This document shows positions 47,337 to 57,804 of a stretch of DNA of 64,000 nucleotides, piece by piece (position 1 is the stretch's first letter; each line of letters begins with the position of its first letter). The position numbers and the translations under genes are program-made. The notes under the pieces were generated by a model, which was not told the DNA's origin, did not search any database, and was given only the letters and a program-made list of their open reading frames with translations. Source of the stretch: Macrostomum hystrix (Eukaryota; Platyhelminthes; Macrostomidae); the NCBI GenBank assembly GCA_950097015.1, contig CATNEN010000034.1:2395501-2459500 (forward strand), in the 5' to 3' direction.

Positions 47337-47449
47337 TGAATATTTGAGACTGGCTGGGATTTTGGTTAATGAAAGATTTTTTATTAGTTTTTTTATCTTT
47401 ATCTCTCCTTAAACTACCTTTTATAATTAAGCATTGTTTAAGGATTTAA

Positions 47450-47662
47450 GTTTTGCTGCATTGTCTGTATTTACAGTCTTGTCTGTATTTACAGCCTTGT
47501 CTGTATTTAAGGCCTTGTCTGTATTTAAGGCCTTGTCTGTATTAACAGTCTTGTCTGTATTTACAGTCTTGTCTGTATTTACAGTCTTGTCTGTATTTAC
47601 AGCCTTTTCTGTATTTACAGTCTTGTCTGTATTTACAGCCTTGTCTGTATTTACAGTCTTGC
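47450..47662. repeat. 18-bp minisatellite (GTCTGTATTTACAGTCTT)
   Basis: About 12 units downstream of OGG1. Each unit contains tatttacag, which resembles a 3' splice site. Confidence 0.95.
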
Positions 47663-48334
47663 ACAATATAGTACATGCATTTGTGCCGATCTGACAAAAG
47701 CTAAACGAATAATCGGTACATACTCTAAACAGTGGCTTCCCACCTGCAGTATCTATTTACAGATATTTGTACGGTTGAAAACTTAAATGTTTATAGTTAG
47801 AAATGCACTTTTATCTGTAGCACTTTTGTCTGCATTTTTAAACCTATTTACGGTGCATTGTTGGCAGTTTGCCTCGACTTCGGAGTGTGTCCTTTTGCAA
47901 CATAACACTATTATGTATCAATGCATTTTCAATGTTAAAGTACAAAAAAGACACAAAGTTAGAGTTGCAAGCATTGGCATCAATTCTGTTTATCTCTTCG
48001 ATGGGCCAATTAACTGAATCACTCGGTTAGATAGTGTACGATCTATGATAGTTTACAGAATTTTTTGTTGAATAATAATTGATCAGAGACTATATTTAGT
48101 ATCCTATAAAAGCAAGTGAAAAGTAGATCTGAACTTTAGCTGGGTTAGAAATTCAGGTGGGTGTACATACGAGAGTAATACACGATTACTAAGTCAGATT
48201 CTTTAAGGCTCGAATAAATGTGTACAAGAAAATAATTTATTGACCATACATTTTAAGATACTTAGCTGCGATACTGTAAGCAACTCTTTAATAATATTCG
48301 TCACATTCACCTGCAAATTGAAATTCAACCACTC
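47663..48334. other. OGG1-RBR convergent intergenic; no gene seen
   Basis: AT-rich. A minus-strand AATAAA (tttatt at 48236-48241) could serve the RBR gene if the minisatellite at 48335 is in its 3' UTR. Confidence 0.5.
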
Positions 48335-48648
48335 TAGATGTGTCACACCCATTCTAGATCTGTCACACCACTCTAGATCTCACACCCACTCTAGATCTGT
48401 CACACCCATTCTAGATCTGTCACACCACTCTAGATCTGTCACACCCATCTAGATCTGTCACACCCATTCTATATCTGTCACACCCATTCTAGATCTGTCA
48501 CACCCATTCTAGATCTGTCACACTCATTCTAGATCTTTCACACCCATTCTAGATCTGTCACACCCATTCTAGATCTGTCACACCCATTCTAGATCTGTCA
48601 CACCCATTCTAGATCTGTCACACTCATTTTAGATCTGTCACACAGGGT
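48335..48648. repeat. 20-bp minisatellite (TGTCACACCCATTCTAGATC)
   Basis: About 16 units abutting the stop codon of the RBR ligase, so the array probably lies in its 3' UTR. Confidence 0.96.
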
Positions 48649-48848
48649 TTAGTCGCCGGGCACCTGAGTCTGCCTTGGCGCCACAGTGCATGGAGTGTTG
48701 AAGTTGCCGCACTGCCACTTGCCATCGACCTTGGGCTTGAGGCAGATAAAGCAGAACTCCTGTTCGCAGACGCACTTCATGTGCTTGCAGGCGCGCACGT
48801 GCTCGATAATGATACCGCAGCGAGTGCAGGCTCGGCGCCCCGGCACAC
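48649..48848 (-). CDS. RBR ligase exon 5 (RING2, catalytic Cys)
   Basis: Acceptor acgcag| splits a Gly codon with exon 4. Ends with a conserved NTPCTVAPRQ motif and a stop at 48649-48651. Confidence 0.93.
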
Positions 48849-51800
48849 CTGCGTAAGGAGTAGTATAGCTTTTGTCAGGCTATCTCAGCGAATGGGCATT
48901 CAAACTCAGCCAGCCCATCTTGTCACTGCGGTTTTTTACTGAAGCTGCTAATTTTTACCATAGAAAAGCTTTTTAAGACCATGCTATCTCAGCTTGGGAC
49001 GAGCAATCTCAGCCAACATATAAGTTCTATGTTATTCTGTCTATAGTTTTGTTAACATTTTTAAACAGTCTATTTACAAGAGAAAAACAGGGTAACAGAA
49101 AACAGAGTATGGGATGGGATATACAAAGCAAGCTTTGAAAATGGCTACCAGAGATGATCAGTTAACAGGCTATTTCAGTTTAGTTGAAAGATACCTCCTG
49201 GATGCATTGTGGGAAGCTCCGGTTGCAGTGAATTTCCCACCTGGCTACCTTCATTGGCGTCACAACTTGCAAAGAGTCTCGGCCCACCCGCTCCAGCAGA
49301 AAAATGCGGCAAAAAGTCTGCTCGTGCTAATTTTTGATCTGCGCGTCCAGAGGTTGTACTTGTACCCCGTCTCGTCTATAGAACTTATATGTTGGCTGAG
49401 ATTGCTCGTCCCGAGCTGAGATAGCATGGTCTTAAAATGCATGTCTATGGTAAAAATTAGCAGCTTCAGTAAAAAAACCGCATTGACAAGATGGGCTGGC
49501 TGAGTTTGAATGCCCATTCGCTGAGATAGCCTGACAAAAGCTATACATCTAGGATTGTAGCCCGCCCAGATTGATCCCTATCCCAGATTGATCCCAATCC
49601 AAATTGATCCCCATCCCAGATTGATCCCCAATCCAGATTGATCCCCATCCCAGATTGATCCCCATCCCAGATTGATCCCTTTACTAAATTGATCCCGATC
49701 CCAGATTGATACCCATCCCAGATTGATCCCCAATCCAGATTGATCCCTATCCCAGATTGATCCCTATACTAAATTGATCCCGATCCCAGATTGATACCCA
49801 TCCCAGATTGATCCCCAATCCAGATTGATCCCTATACTAAATTGATCCCGATCCCAGATTGATACCCATCCCAGATTGATCCCCAATCCAGATTGATCCC
49901 TATCCCAGATTGATCCCCAATCCAGATTGATCCCCATCCCAGATTGATCCCCATCCCAGATTGATCCCTATACTAAATTGATCCCGATCCCAGATTGATA
50001 CCGATCCCAGATTGATACCCATACCAAATTGATCCCCATCCCAGATTGATCCCCATCCCAGATTGATCCCTATACTAAATTGATCCCGATCCCAGATTGA
50101 TACCGATCCCAGATTGATACCCATACCAAATTGATCCCCATCCCATATTGATCCCCATCCCATATTAATCCCCATCCCATATTGATCCCTATCCCATATT
50201 AATCCCCATCCCAGATTGATCCCTATACTAAATTGATCCCGATCCCAGATTGATACCCATACCAAATTGATCCCCATCCCAGATTGATCCCCATCCCATA
50301 TTAATCCCCATCCCATATTGATCCCCATTCCAGATTTATTCATTCCATGCCCATGACAATCCCAGATTTCCCGCACAAATTTACCCTTGACGCTGACAAT
50401 CTCCTTGTCGGGCGCCTGAGCCAGGATGGCGATGCGTGGGTCCTTGCCGGAGCAGATGTCGTTGCCGCACTTATCTTTACCAGCACCGCGCCACTGGTTT
50501 AGGCAGTACCAGCAGAACTCAAAGTATTTGCCGGGCTTTGAGCACACCGGACAGACCATGCGACGGTCTTGGTTGCTGCGCCGCTGGCAGTAGGACTGGC
50601 AGCCCGGGCACTCCTGCTCGTTTCGGGATTTGAGAAGTTTAAACTAGCACTGAATTCCCAAAAATCTCTCTTACTCATTTCCTTTTCTCTTTGTTAAGCA
50701 CTCGCATTCTCCCTGTTCTCGAATCCTATTCACACATTCCCCCAGTTCTTGATCCCCATTCTCACATTCTCCCCGTTCTTGGATCCCATTCTCAAATTCT
50801 CCCTGTTCTTGGATCCCATTCTCACATTCTCCCTGTTCTTAAATCCCATTCTCACATTCTCCCTGTTCTTAAATCCCTTTCTCACATTCTCCCTGTTCTT
50901 GGATCCCATTCTCACATTCTCCCTGTTCTTAAATCCCTTTCTCTCATTCTCCCCGTTCTTGAACCCCATTCTCACATTCTGCTTGTTCTTGAACCCCTTT
51001 TTTCATTGTTGTTAAAAATTCTACATTTTCCAGTTAAATTATCGTTTCCCTAACGCACCTGAATATTAACCGAACGGCGCAGGTAGTTCTCAGAGATTTT
51101 GCGCTCAAACTTGCGCTTCTCAGCGTCGGTGAGCACGGCGAGGCGGCGGACAACGACGTAGCTCCACTCGGCGTTGCAGCCGACGGCCGCGTTTTTCGGA
51201 TCCACCCAGGGGCAGAGGAATCGGCTGCGGCCGGTGTCCAGGAGGCTGCGGCAGTAGCTGGTGAGGCTCTCGGGCCCGATGGCATGACCGCACGGCATCT
51301 TGGCCCGCTTGTTGTCCTTGTCATCGTCCCAGGTGATCATGTCCGGCAGGTCTGTCAGCTCCACGCCATCATCCAGTGCCTGAGCGATGGGTGGCGGTTA
51401 CATTGCAACATGACCGTCAAAACTAGATAGCTGACGTTTTTAAATATCTGCTGACACCCTTCTTTGTCTGCCGACACCCTTTATCCTATCTGCCGACACC
51501 CTTTATCATATCTGCCGACACCCTTTATCCTATCTGCTGACACCCTCGCTGTCCCATCCGCAGACACCCTCGCTGACCCATCCACAGACAACCTCGCTGA
51601 CCCATCCACAGACAACCTCGCTGACCCATCCACAGACAACCTCGCTGACCCATCTGTAAGCCTTGCAAATACGCTTCAGAACATTGTATTTGCATGGCTC
51701 ACATGATTCGCGTACACGACGAGGCGTCCGTGGATCGATACGGCCCAGGAATGGGAGGAAGAAGTTCGGCGAGCTTTCGCTGGGGAGCGTGTGCGTGTGG

Positions 51801-52585
51801 GACAAAGAAACAGCTGCCCCCTGTGTTAGCAATCTCCCAGCGTTTCTCCCTCTCTCCCCATTCTGCCTCTGTTGTGCGCGCTGCTTGAATTTAAATACAC
51901 TGGAAGCGAGAGGCAGAGCTTCGCTGGCGCTTTTCATGTGACTCCGGAGTCCACAGAGAAACGGGCCTCTGGCCCGTGGAGCGTTTATCTCTCTGTTGCT
52001 GTGGCAGAAGGTAACAGGAGGACAAAACTTTCCTGTTATACCATCCACAGACAACCTCGCTGACCCATCCACAGACAACCTCGCTGTCCCATCCGCAGAC
52101 ACCCTCGCTGACCCATCCACAGACAACCTCGCTGACCCATCCACAGACAACCTCGCTGACCCATCCACAGACAACCTCGCTGACCCATCCACAGACAACC
52201 TCGCTGACCCATCCACATACAACCTCGCTGACCCAGCTGATCCTTTACCTTCGCGCCTCCGTGCAGGCGCAGCACCATGAACAGGTTGGCGTGATTCTCC
52301 AGGTGGAACTCGTTCAGGTGCTTATCCTTGTGCTGCTCAAAGTCGATAGTCTTGCTTACGTAGACCACCTGATAGGCGTTCGGCTTGAGCCCGGTCTTGT
52401 CCTCCAGCTTGCGAAACAGGTCCTTGATCTGAGCGTCCTGGACATTGTTAAGTATGCTTGTGTTTAAGTACATTCGTTTAGGATTCGTTGAGTTTGATAA
52501 TGATACAACTCACCTTGTGTATGTCAATAGCTGTTGTGGAGCCCTTGAAGCCCCTGACAAAGATTTGAATCAGGTTGTCACCCAT
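48649..52585 (-). CDS. RBR-type E3 ubiquitin ligase with N-terminal ubiquitin-like domain, five exons, 336 aa
   Basis: Exons 52514-52585, 52249-52437, 51059-51379, 50385-50613 and 48649-48848 join in frame. Residues 1-87 form a ubiquitin-like domain ending LRLHGG, like ubiquitin's own C-terminus. Residues 88-194 form a RING1-like region (MPCGHAIGPESLTSYC, then CPW, CNAEW) in which the first Cys pair of a classical RING is not visible. Residues 195-250 form an IBR-type zinc domain (ECPGCQSYC, CPVC, FCWYCLNQW). Residues 278-306 form RING2 (CTRCGIIIEH, ACKHMKC, CEQEFCFIC). Cys291, in ACKHM, aligns with the catalytic thioester Cys of RBR ligases such as parkin and HHARI. The layout resembles parkin but lacks an obvious RING0. 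It probably belongs to a Ubl-RBR family expanded in fish and molluscs. An acceptor-like cttag lies one base before the ATG. Confidence 0.9.
48866..49543. mobile_element. 678-bp TIR element with TA target duplication in RBR intron 4
   Basis: Terminal inverted repeats of about 165 bp (48866-49030 and 49377-49543) start TAGCTTTTGTCAGGC and end with its complement. They differ at few positions. TA flanks both ends (48864-48865, 49544-49545). The 346-bp core has a 101-codon plus frame from 49114 that I do not recognise. Probably a non-autonomous Tc1/mariner-type or similar DNA transposon. Confidence 0.88.
49560..50340. repeat. 17-bp minisatellite (CCAGATTGATCCCCATC) in RBR intron 4
   Basis: About 45 units. 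A composite block with tatactaaattgatcccgat recurs at several sites (first near 49680), giving a higher-order structure. The array starts about 44 nt after the minus-strand donor. Confidence 0.96.
50385..50613 (-). CDS. RBR ligase exon 4 (IBR)
   Basis: Bounded by acceptor gagcag| and donor aagg|gtaaat. 76 codons plus one base, with the paired Cys motifs of the in-between-RING domain. Confidence 0.92.
50690..51005. repeat. 30-bp minisatellite (CATTCTCCCTGTTCTTGGAT) in RBR intron 3
   Basis: About 10 units, filling most of the 445-bp intron. Confidence 0.95.
51059..51379 (-). CDS. RBR ligase exon 3 (RING1-like)
   Basis: 107 codons between gctcag| and attcag|gtgcgt. Starts ALDDGVELTDLPDMI. Confidence 0.93.
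51445..51654. repeat. 24-bp minisatellite (CAGACAACCTCGCTGACCCA), left part
   Basis: Units of 24 bp preceded by related 18-26-bp units (tatctgccgacacccttt). The array is split by the insertion at 51655-52040. Confidence 0.93.
51655..52040. mobile_element. 386-bp LTR-like insertion with 5-bp target duplication
   Basis: The minisatellite is interrupted exactly between two CCATC copies (51650-51654 and 52041-52045). The insert starts TGTAAGCC and has no repeat units. Its size, its TG start and the 5-bp duplication suit a solo LTR, but it ends TTATA rather than CA, so the class is uncertain. Confidence 0.65.
52041..52240. repeat. 24-bp minisatellite (CAGACAACCTCGCTGACCCA), right part
   Basis: Continuation of the array at 51445. 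It reaches within about 8 nt of the minus-strand donor at 52248. Confidence 0.93.
52249..52437 (-). CDS. RBR ligase exon 2 (ubiquitin-like domain)
   Basis: 63 codons between gtccag| and gcgaag|gtaaag. Encodes the bulk of the Ubl fold and the LRLHGG end. Confidence 0.92.
52514..52585 (-). CDS. RBR ligase exon 1
   Basis: 24 codons from ATG to cacaag|gtgagt, starting MGDNLIQIFVRGFKG (first beta strands of the Ubl). The 76-bp intron that follows is the shortest in the window. Confidence 0.9.
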
Positions 52586-52904
52586 TCTAAGAGACTAACT
52601 ATAAATCTGCTTATTTCATTATTAAAATCTTTCCAAAACGAAAAACGAAAATTGGCCTGTAGAAACCAGCCGCTAATATGGAAATTTTTAGTGCCAGTAT
52701 AACAAGGTTCTAAACAGCGTACATTAGTGTTGCATCGAATGTCTAGCAAGGCCAATACACATTTCTGCAACATGGATCTAATTCACTTGCACGAGAGTAC
52801 ACTGAACCTGTACAATTTATAATACGGTACTTCTAAATTTAACCCGCCGCTTTTGCAGATGAGACACACACTGTACTATACAGTTCTTATAGTACCGTGT
52901 ATTA
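52586..52904. other. Upstream of the RBR gene; nothing else seen
   Basis: AT-rich. The minus-strand sequence gttagtctcttag ends one base before the ATG and is a candidate trans-splice acceptor. Confidence 0.5.
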
Positions 52905-55245
52905 TGGGATTCTGCACTGAGGTTTATGCCACTCCAATCTGTGTTATGGGATTCTGCAGTGAGGTTTATGCCACTCAAATCTGTGTTATGGGATTCTGCA
53001 GTGAGGTTTATGCCACTCAAATCTGTGTTATGGGATTCTGCTGAGGTTTACGCCACTCAAATCTGTGTTATGGGATTCAGCTGTGAGGTTTACGCCACTC
53101 AAATCTGTGTTATGGGATTCTGCTGTGAGGTTTACGCCACTCAAATCTGTGTTATGGGATTCAGCTGTGAGGTTTACGCCACTCAAATCTGTGTTATGGG
53201 ATTCAGCCGTGAGGTTTATGCCACTCCAATCTGTGTTATGGGATTCTGCTGAGGTTTACGCCACTCCAATCTGTGTTATGGGATTCTGCTGAGGTTTACG
53301 CCACTCCAATCTGTGTTATGGGATTCTGCTGAGGTTAACGCCACTCAAATCTGTGTTATGGGATTCAGCAGTGAGGTTTACGCCACTCAAATCTGTGTTA
53401 TGGGATTCAGCAGTGAGGTTTACGCCACTCAAATCTGTTTTATGGGATTCTGCTGTGAGGTTTACGCCACTCCAATTTTTGTTATGGGATTCTGCTGTGA
53501 GGTTTACGCCACTCAAATCTGTGTTATGAGATTCTGCTGTGAGGTTTACGCCACTCAAATCTGTGTTATGAGATTCTGCTGTGAGGTTTACGCCACTCAA
53601 ATCTGTGTTATGGGATTCTGCTGAGGTTTACGCCACTCAAATCTGTGTTATGGGATTCTGCTGTGAGGTTTATGCCACTCCAATCTGTTTTATGGGATTC
53701 TGCTGTGAGGTTTACGCCACTCAAATCTGTGTTATGGGATTCTGCTGAGGTTTTTGCCACTCAAATCTGTGTTATGGGATTCTGCTGAGGTTTACGCCAC
53801 TCAAATCTGTGTTATGGGATTCTGCTGAGGTTTACGCCACTCAAATCTGTGTTATGGGATTCTGCTGAGGTTTACGCCACTCAAATCTGTGTTATGGGAT
53901 TCAGCTGTGAGGTTTACGCCACTCAAATCTGTTTTATTGGATTCTGCTGTGAGGTTTACGCCACTCCAATTTTTGTTATGGGATTCTGCTGTGAGGTTTA
54001 CGCCACTCAAATCTGTGTTATGAGATTCTGCTGTGAGGTTTACGCCACTCAAATCTGTGTTATGGGATTCTGCTGTGAGGTTTACGCCACTCAAATCTGT
54101 GTTATGGGATTCTGCTGTGAGGTTTACGCCACTCCAATCTGTTTTATGGGATTCTGCTGTGAGGTTTATGCCACTCAAATCTGTGTTATGGGATTCTGCT
54201 GTGAGGTTTACGCCACTCCAATCTGTATTATGGGATTCTGCTGTGAGGTTTATGCCACTCAAATCTGTGTTATGGGATTCAGCTGTGAGGTTTATGCCAC
54301 TCCAATCTGTGTTATGGGATTCTGCTGTGAGGTTTACGCCACTCAAATCTGTGTTATGGGATTCTGCTGTGAGGTTTACGCCACTCAAATCTGTGTTATG
54401 GGATTCTGCTGTGAGGTTTACGCCACTCAAATCTGTGTTATGAGATTCTGCTGTGAGGTTTACGCCACTCAAATCTGTGTTATGGGATTCTGCTGTGAGG
54501 TTTACGCCACTCAAATCTGTGTTATGGGATTCAGCCGTGAGGTTTATGCCACTCCAATCTGTGTTATGGGATTCTGCTGAGGTTTACGCCACTCAAATCT
54601 GTGTTATGGGATTCTGCTGAGGTTAACGCCACTCAAATCTGTGTTATGGGATTCAGCAGTGAGGTTTACGCCACTCAAATCTGTGTTATGGGATTCAGCA
54701 GTGAGGTTTACGCCACTCAAATCTGTGTTATGGGATTCAGCAGTGAGGTTTACGCCACTCAAATCTGTTTTATGGGATTCTGCTGTGAGGTTTACGCCAC
54801 TCCAATTTTTGTTATGGGATTCTGCTGTGAGGTTTACGCCACTCAAATCTGTGTTATGAGATTCTGCTGTGAGGTTTACGCCACTCAAATCTGTGTTATG
54901 AGATTCTGCTGTGAGGTTTACGCCACTCAAATCTGTGTTATGGGATTCTGCTGTGAGGTTTACGCCACTCAAATCTGTGTTATGGGATTCTGCTGTGAGG
55001 TTTATGCCACTCCAATCTGTTTTATGGGATTCTGCTGTGAGGTTTACGCCACTCAAATCTGTGTTATGGGATTCTGCTGAGGTTTATGCCACTCAAATCT
55101 GTGTTATGGGATTCTGCTGAGGTTTACGCCACTCAAATCTGTGTTATGGGATTCTGCTGAGGTTTACGCCACTCAAATCTGTGTTATGGGATTCTGCTGA
55201 GGTTTACGCCACTCCAATCTGTTTTATGGGATTCTGCAGTGAGGC
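52905..55245. repeat. 42/40-bp minisatellite (contains GAGGTTTACGCCACTCAAAT) with higher-order repeats
   Basis: About 56 units of 42 bp, or 40 bp where tg is lost in ctgctgtgag. A run of private variants (gttaacgcc, aatttttgtt, then two ttatgagatt units) near 53330-53600 recurs in the same order near 54616-54930. This indicates a block duplication of about 1.29 kb. The 14-residue reading frames on both strands are by-products. Confidence 0.97.
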
Positions 55246-55867
55246 TTATGTATTGTAATCAATCAAGTGTAAAAATGAATATAAGACAGAGATGGCATAC
55301 ATTTTAGGAGATCAGGTATTCGAAGTAATATTATTATACAGATTTTCAATTGGGCCAAGCTTTAAAATTCGATCCTAAAGGGCAATGGTTAAATTATTCA
55401 GTATAATTTAGTCTTGTTTATTTGATACTCAGAGACAGTAGAGGACATTTTAAGAAGATAATATAACATATTTATTAGCAATTTACGAGTAGTTTTTTAT
55501 GTTGAGGATAGCAAAGAAATATTACAAGTTTCAGCATGGAGTAATAGCCGCACAAACTTCATATTATCATATGTTATATTCCGTGTTACTTACTAATGTG
55601 TAAAGATAACACACAGAACAGACATTGACGCGGATAAATTTTACAACAACTAAATTAACAGCTTTCCATTCTAATATTTCATTCTGGGAGAACTTTAAAC
55701 TAGGATGAAACAAAGCACAACAAACTGTTGAGTGGCCTTACTATCTACTAAAAGTAGTATACAATGAGTATCTACCGTATTTTTTTACTATAAGTTTTGT
55801 TCACAAATAAATATCCCGTTGTTATTCTGTCAAAGAGTACTTCACATTGAAGAGCTGCTCCGCTTTT
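55246..55867. other. No gene seen
   Basis: AT-rich spacer between two arrays. Confidence 0.55.
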
Positions 55868-56600
55868 GAGCAGAGATGAAGGGAGCGAGCCGGAAATGAA
55901 GGGAGCGAGGCAGAGATGAGGGGAGCGAGGCGGAGATGAAGGGAGCGAGTCAGAGATGAGGGGAGCGAGGCGGAGATGAAGGGAGCGAGTCAGAGATGAG
56001 GGGAGCGAGGCGGAAATGAAGGGAGCGAGGCAGAGATGAGGGGAGCGAGGCAGAGATGAGGGGAGCGAGGCGGAAATGAAGGGAGCGAGGCAGAGATGAG
56101 GGGAGCGAGGCGGAAATGAAGGGAGCGAGGCAGAGATGAGGGGAGCGAGGCGGAAATGAAGGGAGCGAGGCAGAGATGAGGGGAGCGAGGCAGAGATGAG
56201 GGGAGCGAGGCGGAAATGAAGGGAGCGAGGCAGAGATGAGGGGAGCGAGGCGGAAATGAAGGGAGCGAGTCAGAGATGAGGGGAGCGAGGCGGAAATGAA
56301 GGGAGCGAGGCAGAGATGAGGGGAGCGAGGCGGAAATGAAGGGAGCGAGGCAGAGATGAGGGGAGCGAGGCGGATATGAAGGGAGCGAGTCAGAGATGAG
56401 GGGAGCGAGGCGGAAATGAAGGGAGCGAGGCAGAGATGAGGGGAGCGAGGCGGAAATGAGGGGAACGAGGCAGAGATGAAAGGATCGAGGCAGAGATGAA
56501 GGGAACGAGGCAGAGATGAAGGGAGCGAGGCGGAGGTGAAGGGAACGAGGCGGAGATGAGGGGAGCGAGGCATAGATGAAGGGAGCGAGGCAGAGAAGTA
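55868..56600. repeat. 20-bp purine-rich minisatellite (GGGAGCGAGGCAGAGATGAG)
   Basis: About 36 units in exact 20-bp register, mainly alternating cagagatgag and cggaaatgaa forms. Its gagatgag core resembles the 16-bp family but the unit is different. Confidence 0.97.
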
Positions 56601-57109
56601 GTAGGGAGACAACATGAGACAGACACACCTGAAAACACTGTTAATCATTATCCAGCTTGTGAAATAACGAGGGCAGCGTAATTTAATCAGCATAGCAACA
56701 GGGGCCAACTGACAGGGCACACTAAAACAAGTGTAAACCAACAGAATTATAATTAATAAACAAGCAGAAAAACGCAATCTTACACTCGACATCGAGTCGA
56801 TCTGGGAATAAATAAAGCAAAAAATACACAAAAAATATGTTGTCAAACTAATTGTAAAAAAATTATTAAGAAGCGAGCGAGACAAACCGACTGTGCTGAT
56901 AGTTGCATAACTCCATTGTTAGAGTGCAAACCATTCTATTTGTTGCTCACATCCTTGATTGGTTTGACCGAACATATTCGATTTCTTCAGCTGAAAATAT
57001 AAGGATAGATAAACGTTTGTTAAGTGTCTACTTCTACCAAGGATATTCCAAATTGTCTTTAAAAAAGTGTATCCCCAATACTTCGAAACAATTAAGCATA
57101 AGCGTTTGA
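56601..57109. other. No gene seen
   Basis: AT-rich spacer; may contain the CK1 3' end. Confidence 0.5.
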
Positions 57110-57462
57110 GTCGCGAATGATGCGTGAGTTGTCAGAGAAGAGTTTGAGTCGTTAGAGTTGCGTTTAAGTCGTTAGAGATGCGTTTGAGTCGTTAGAGATG
57201 CGTTTGAGTCGTAGGAGATGCAGTTCAGTCGTTAGAGATGTGTTTGAATCGTTAGAGATGTGCTTGAATCGTTAGAGATGCAGTTGAGTCGTTAGAGATG
57301 CAGTTGAGTCGTTAGAGATGCAGTTGAGTCGTTAGAGATGCATTTGAGTCGTTAGAGATGCAGTTGAGTCGTTAGAGATGCGTTTGAGTCGTTAGAGATG
57401 CATTTGAGTCGTTAGAGATTCGTTTGAGTCGTTAAAGATACGTTTGAATCGTTAGAGATGCG
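57110..57462. repeat. 20-bp minisatellite (GAGTCGTTAGAGATGCGTTT)
   Basis: About 17 units, 58 bp downstream of the CK1 stop codon, so probably in its 3' UTR or just beyond. Confidence 0.96.
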
Positions 57463-57519
57463 ATTTTGATCCCGCAAACTTTTTAGGGATATTTTTACCT
57501 CCCTCCTTGGTCGCTCGGT

Positions 57520-57804
57520 TCATTGGGCGGCACTCGCGGCTCCCGCGGCGTTGGCAGCGGCGCTGCTGCGCTGTTTAAGCATGGTCCAGTCGAAGGTGTA
57601 ATCGAACTGATGGTTGAGAGTGCGGAACAGGATGCGGAACAGCTGTCTCAGGTACATGTAGTCCGGCGCCTCTTCGAATCGGAGGCCCCGGCAATAGTTC
57701 AGGTACATTGTGAACTCTGCTGGGAAGCCTTTGCACAGAGACTCAACTGGTGTGGACATTTTCTTTTCGCTGATCTTCTGGTACTTTTGCTTCTTTGTGG
57801 CCGC
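57520..57804 (-). CDS. CSNK1A1: CK1 alpha exon 6
   Basis: 94 codons and TGA after acceptor cttaag|. Contains [16 protein letters not shown] and the C-lobe end [12 protein letters not shown], then a short Ala/Ser tail. Confidence 0.96.
   Translation of the reverse strand, partial: AATKKQKYQKISEKKMSTPVESLCKGFPAEFTMYLNYCRGLRFEEAPDYMYLRQLFRILFRTLNHQFDYTFDWTMLKQRSSAAANAAGAASAAQ

Noticed and set aside
49900-50384. Continuation of RBR exon 4 into a Gly/Ile/Asp-Trp repeat frame
   Set aside because: The sequence after the donor at 50384 is a 17-bp minisatellite, and exon 5 joins in frame from 50385.
51530-52222. 230-codon minus-strand frame with repeated DGSARLSV
   Set aside because: It consists of the 24-bp minisatellite and the LTR-like insert inside RBR intron 2.
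52853-55120. 14-residue repeat proteins on both strands
   Set aside because: The unit is 42 bp, a multiple of 3, so frames persist mechanically; frequent 2-bp losses break them.
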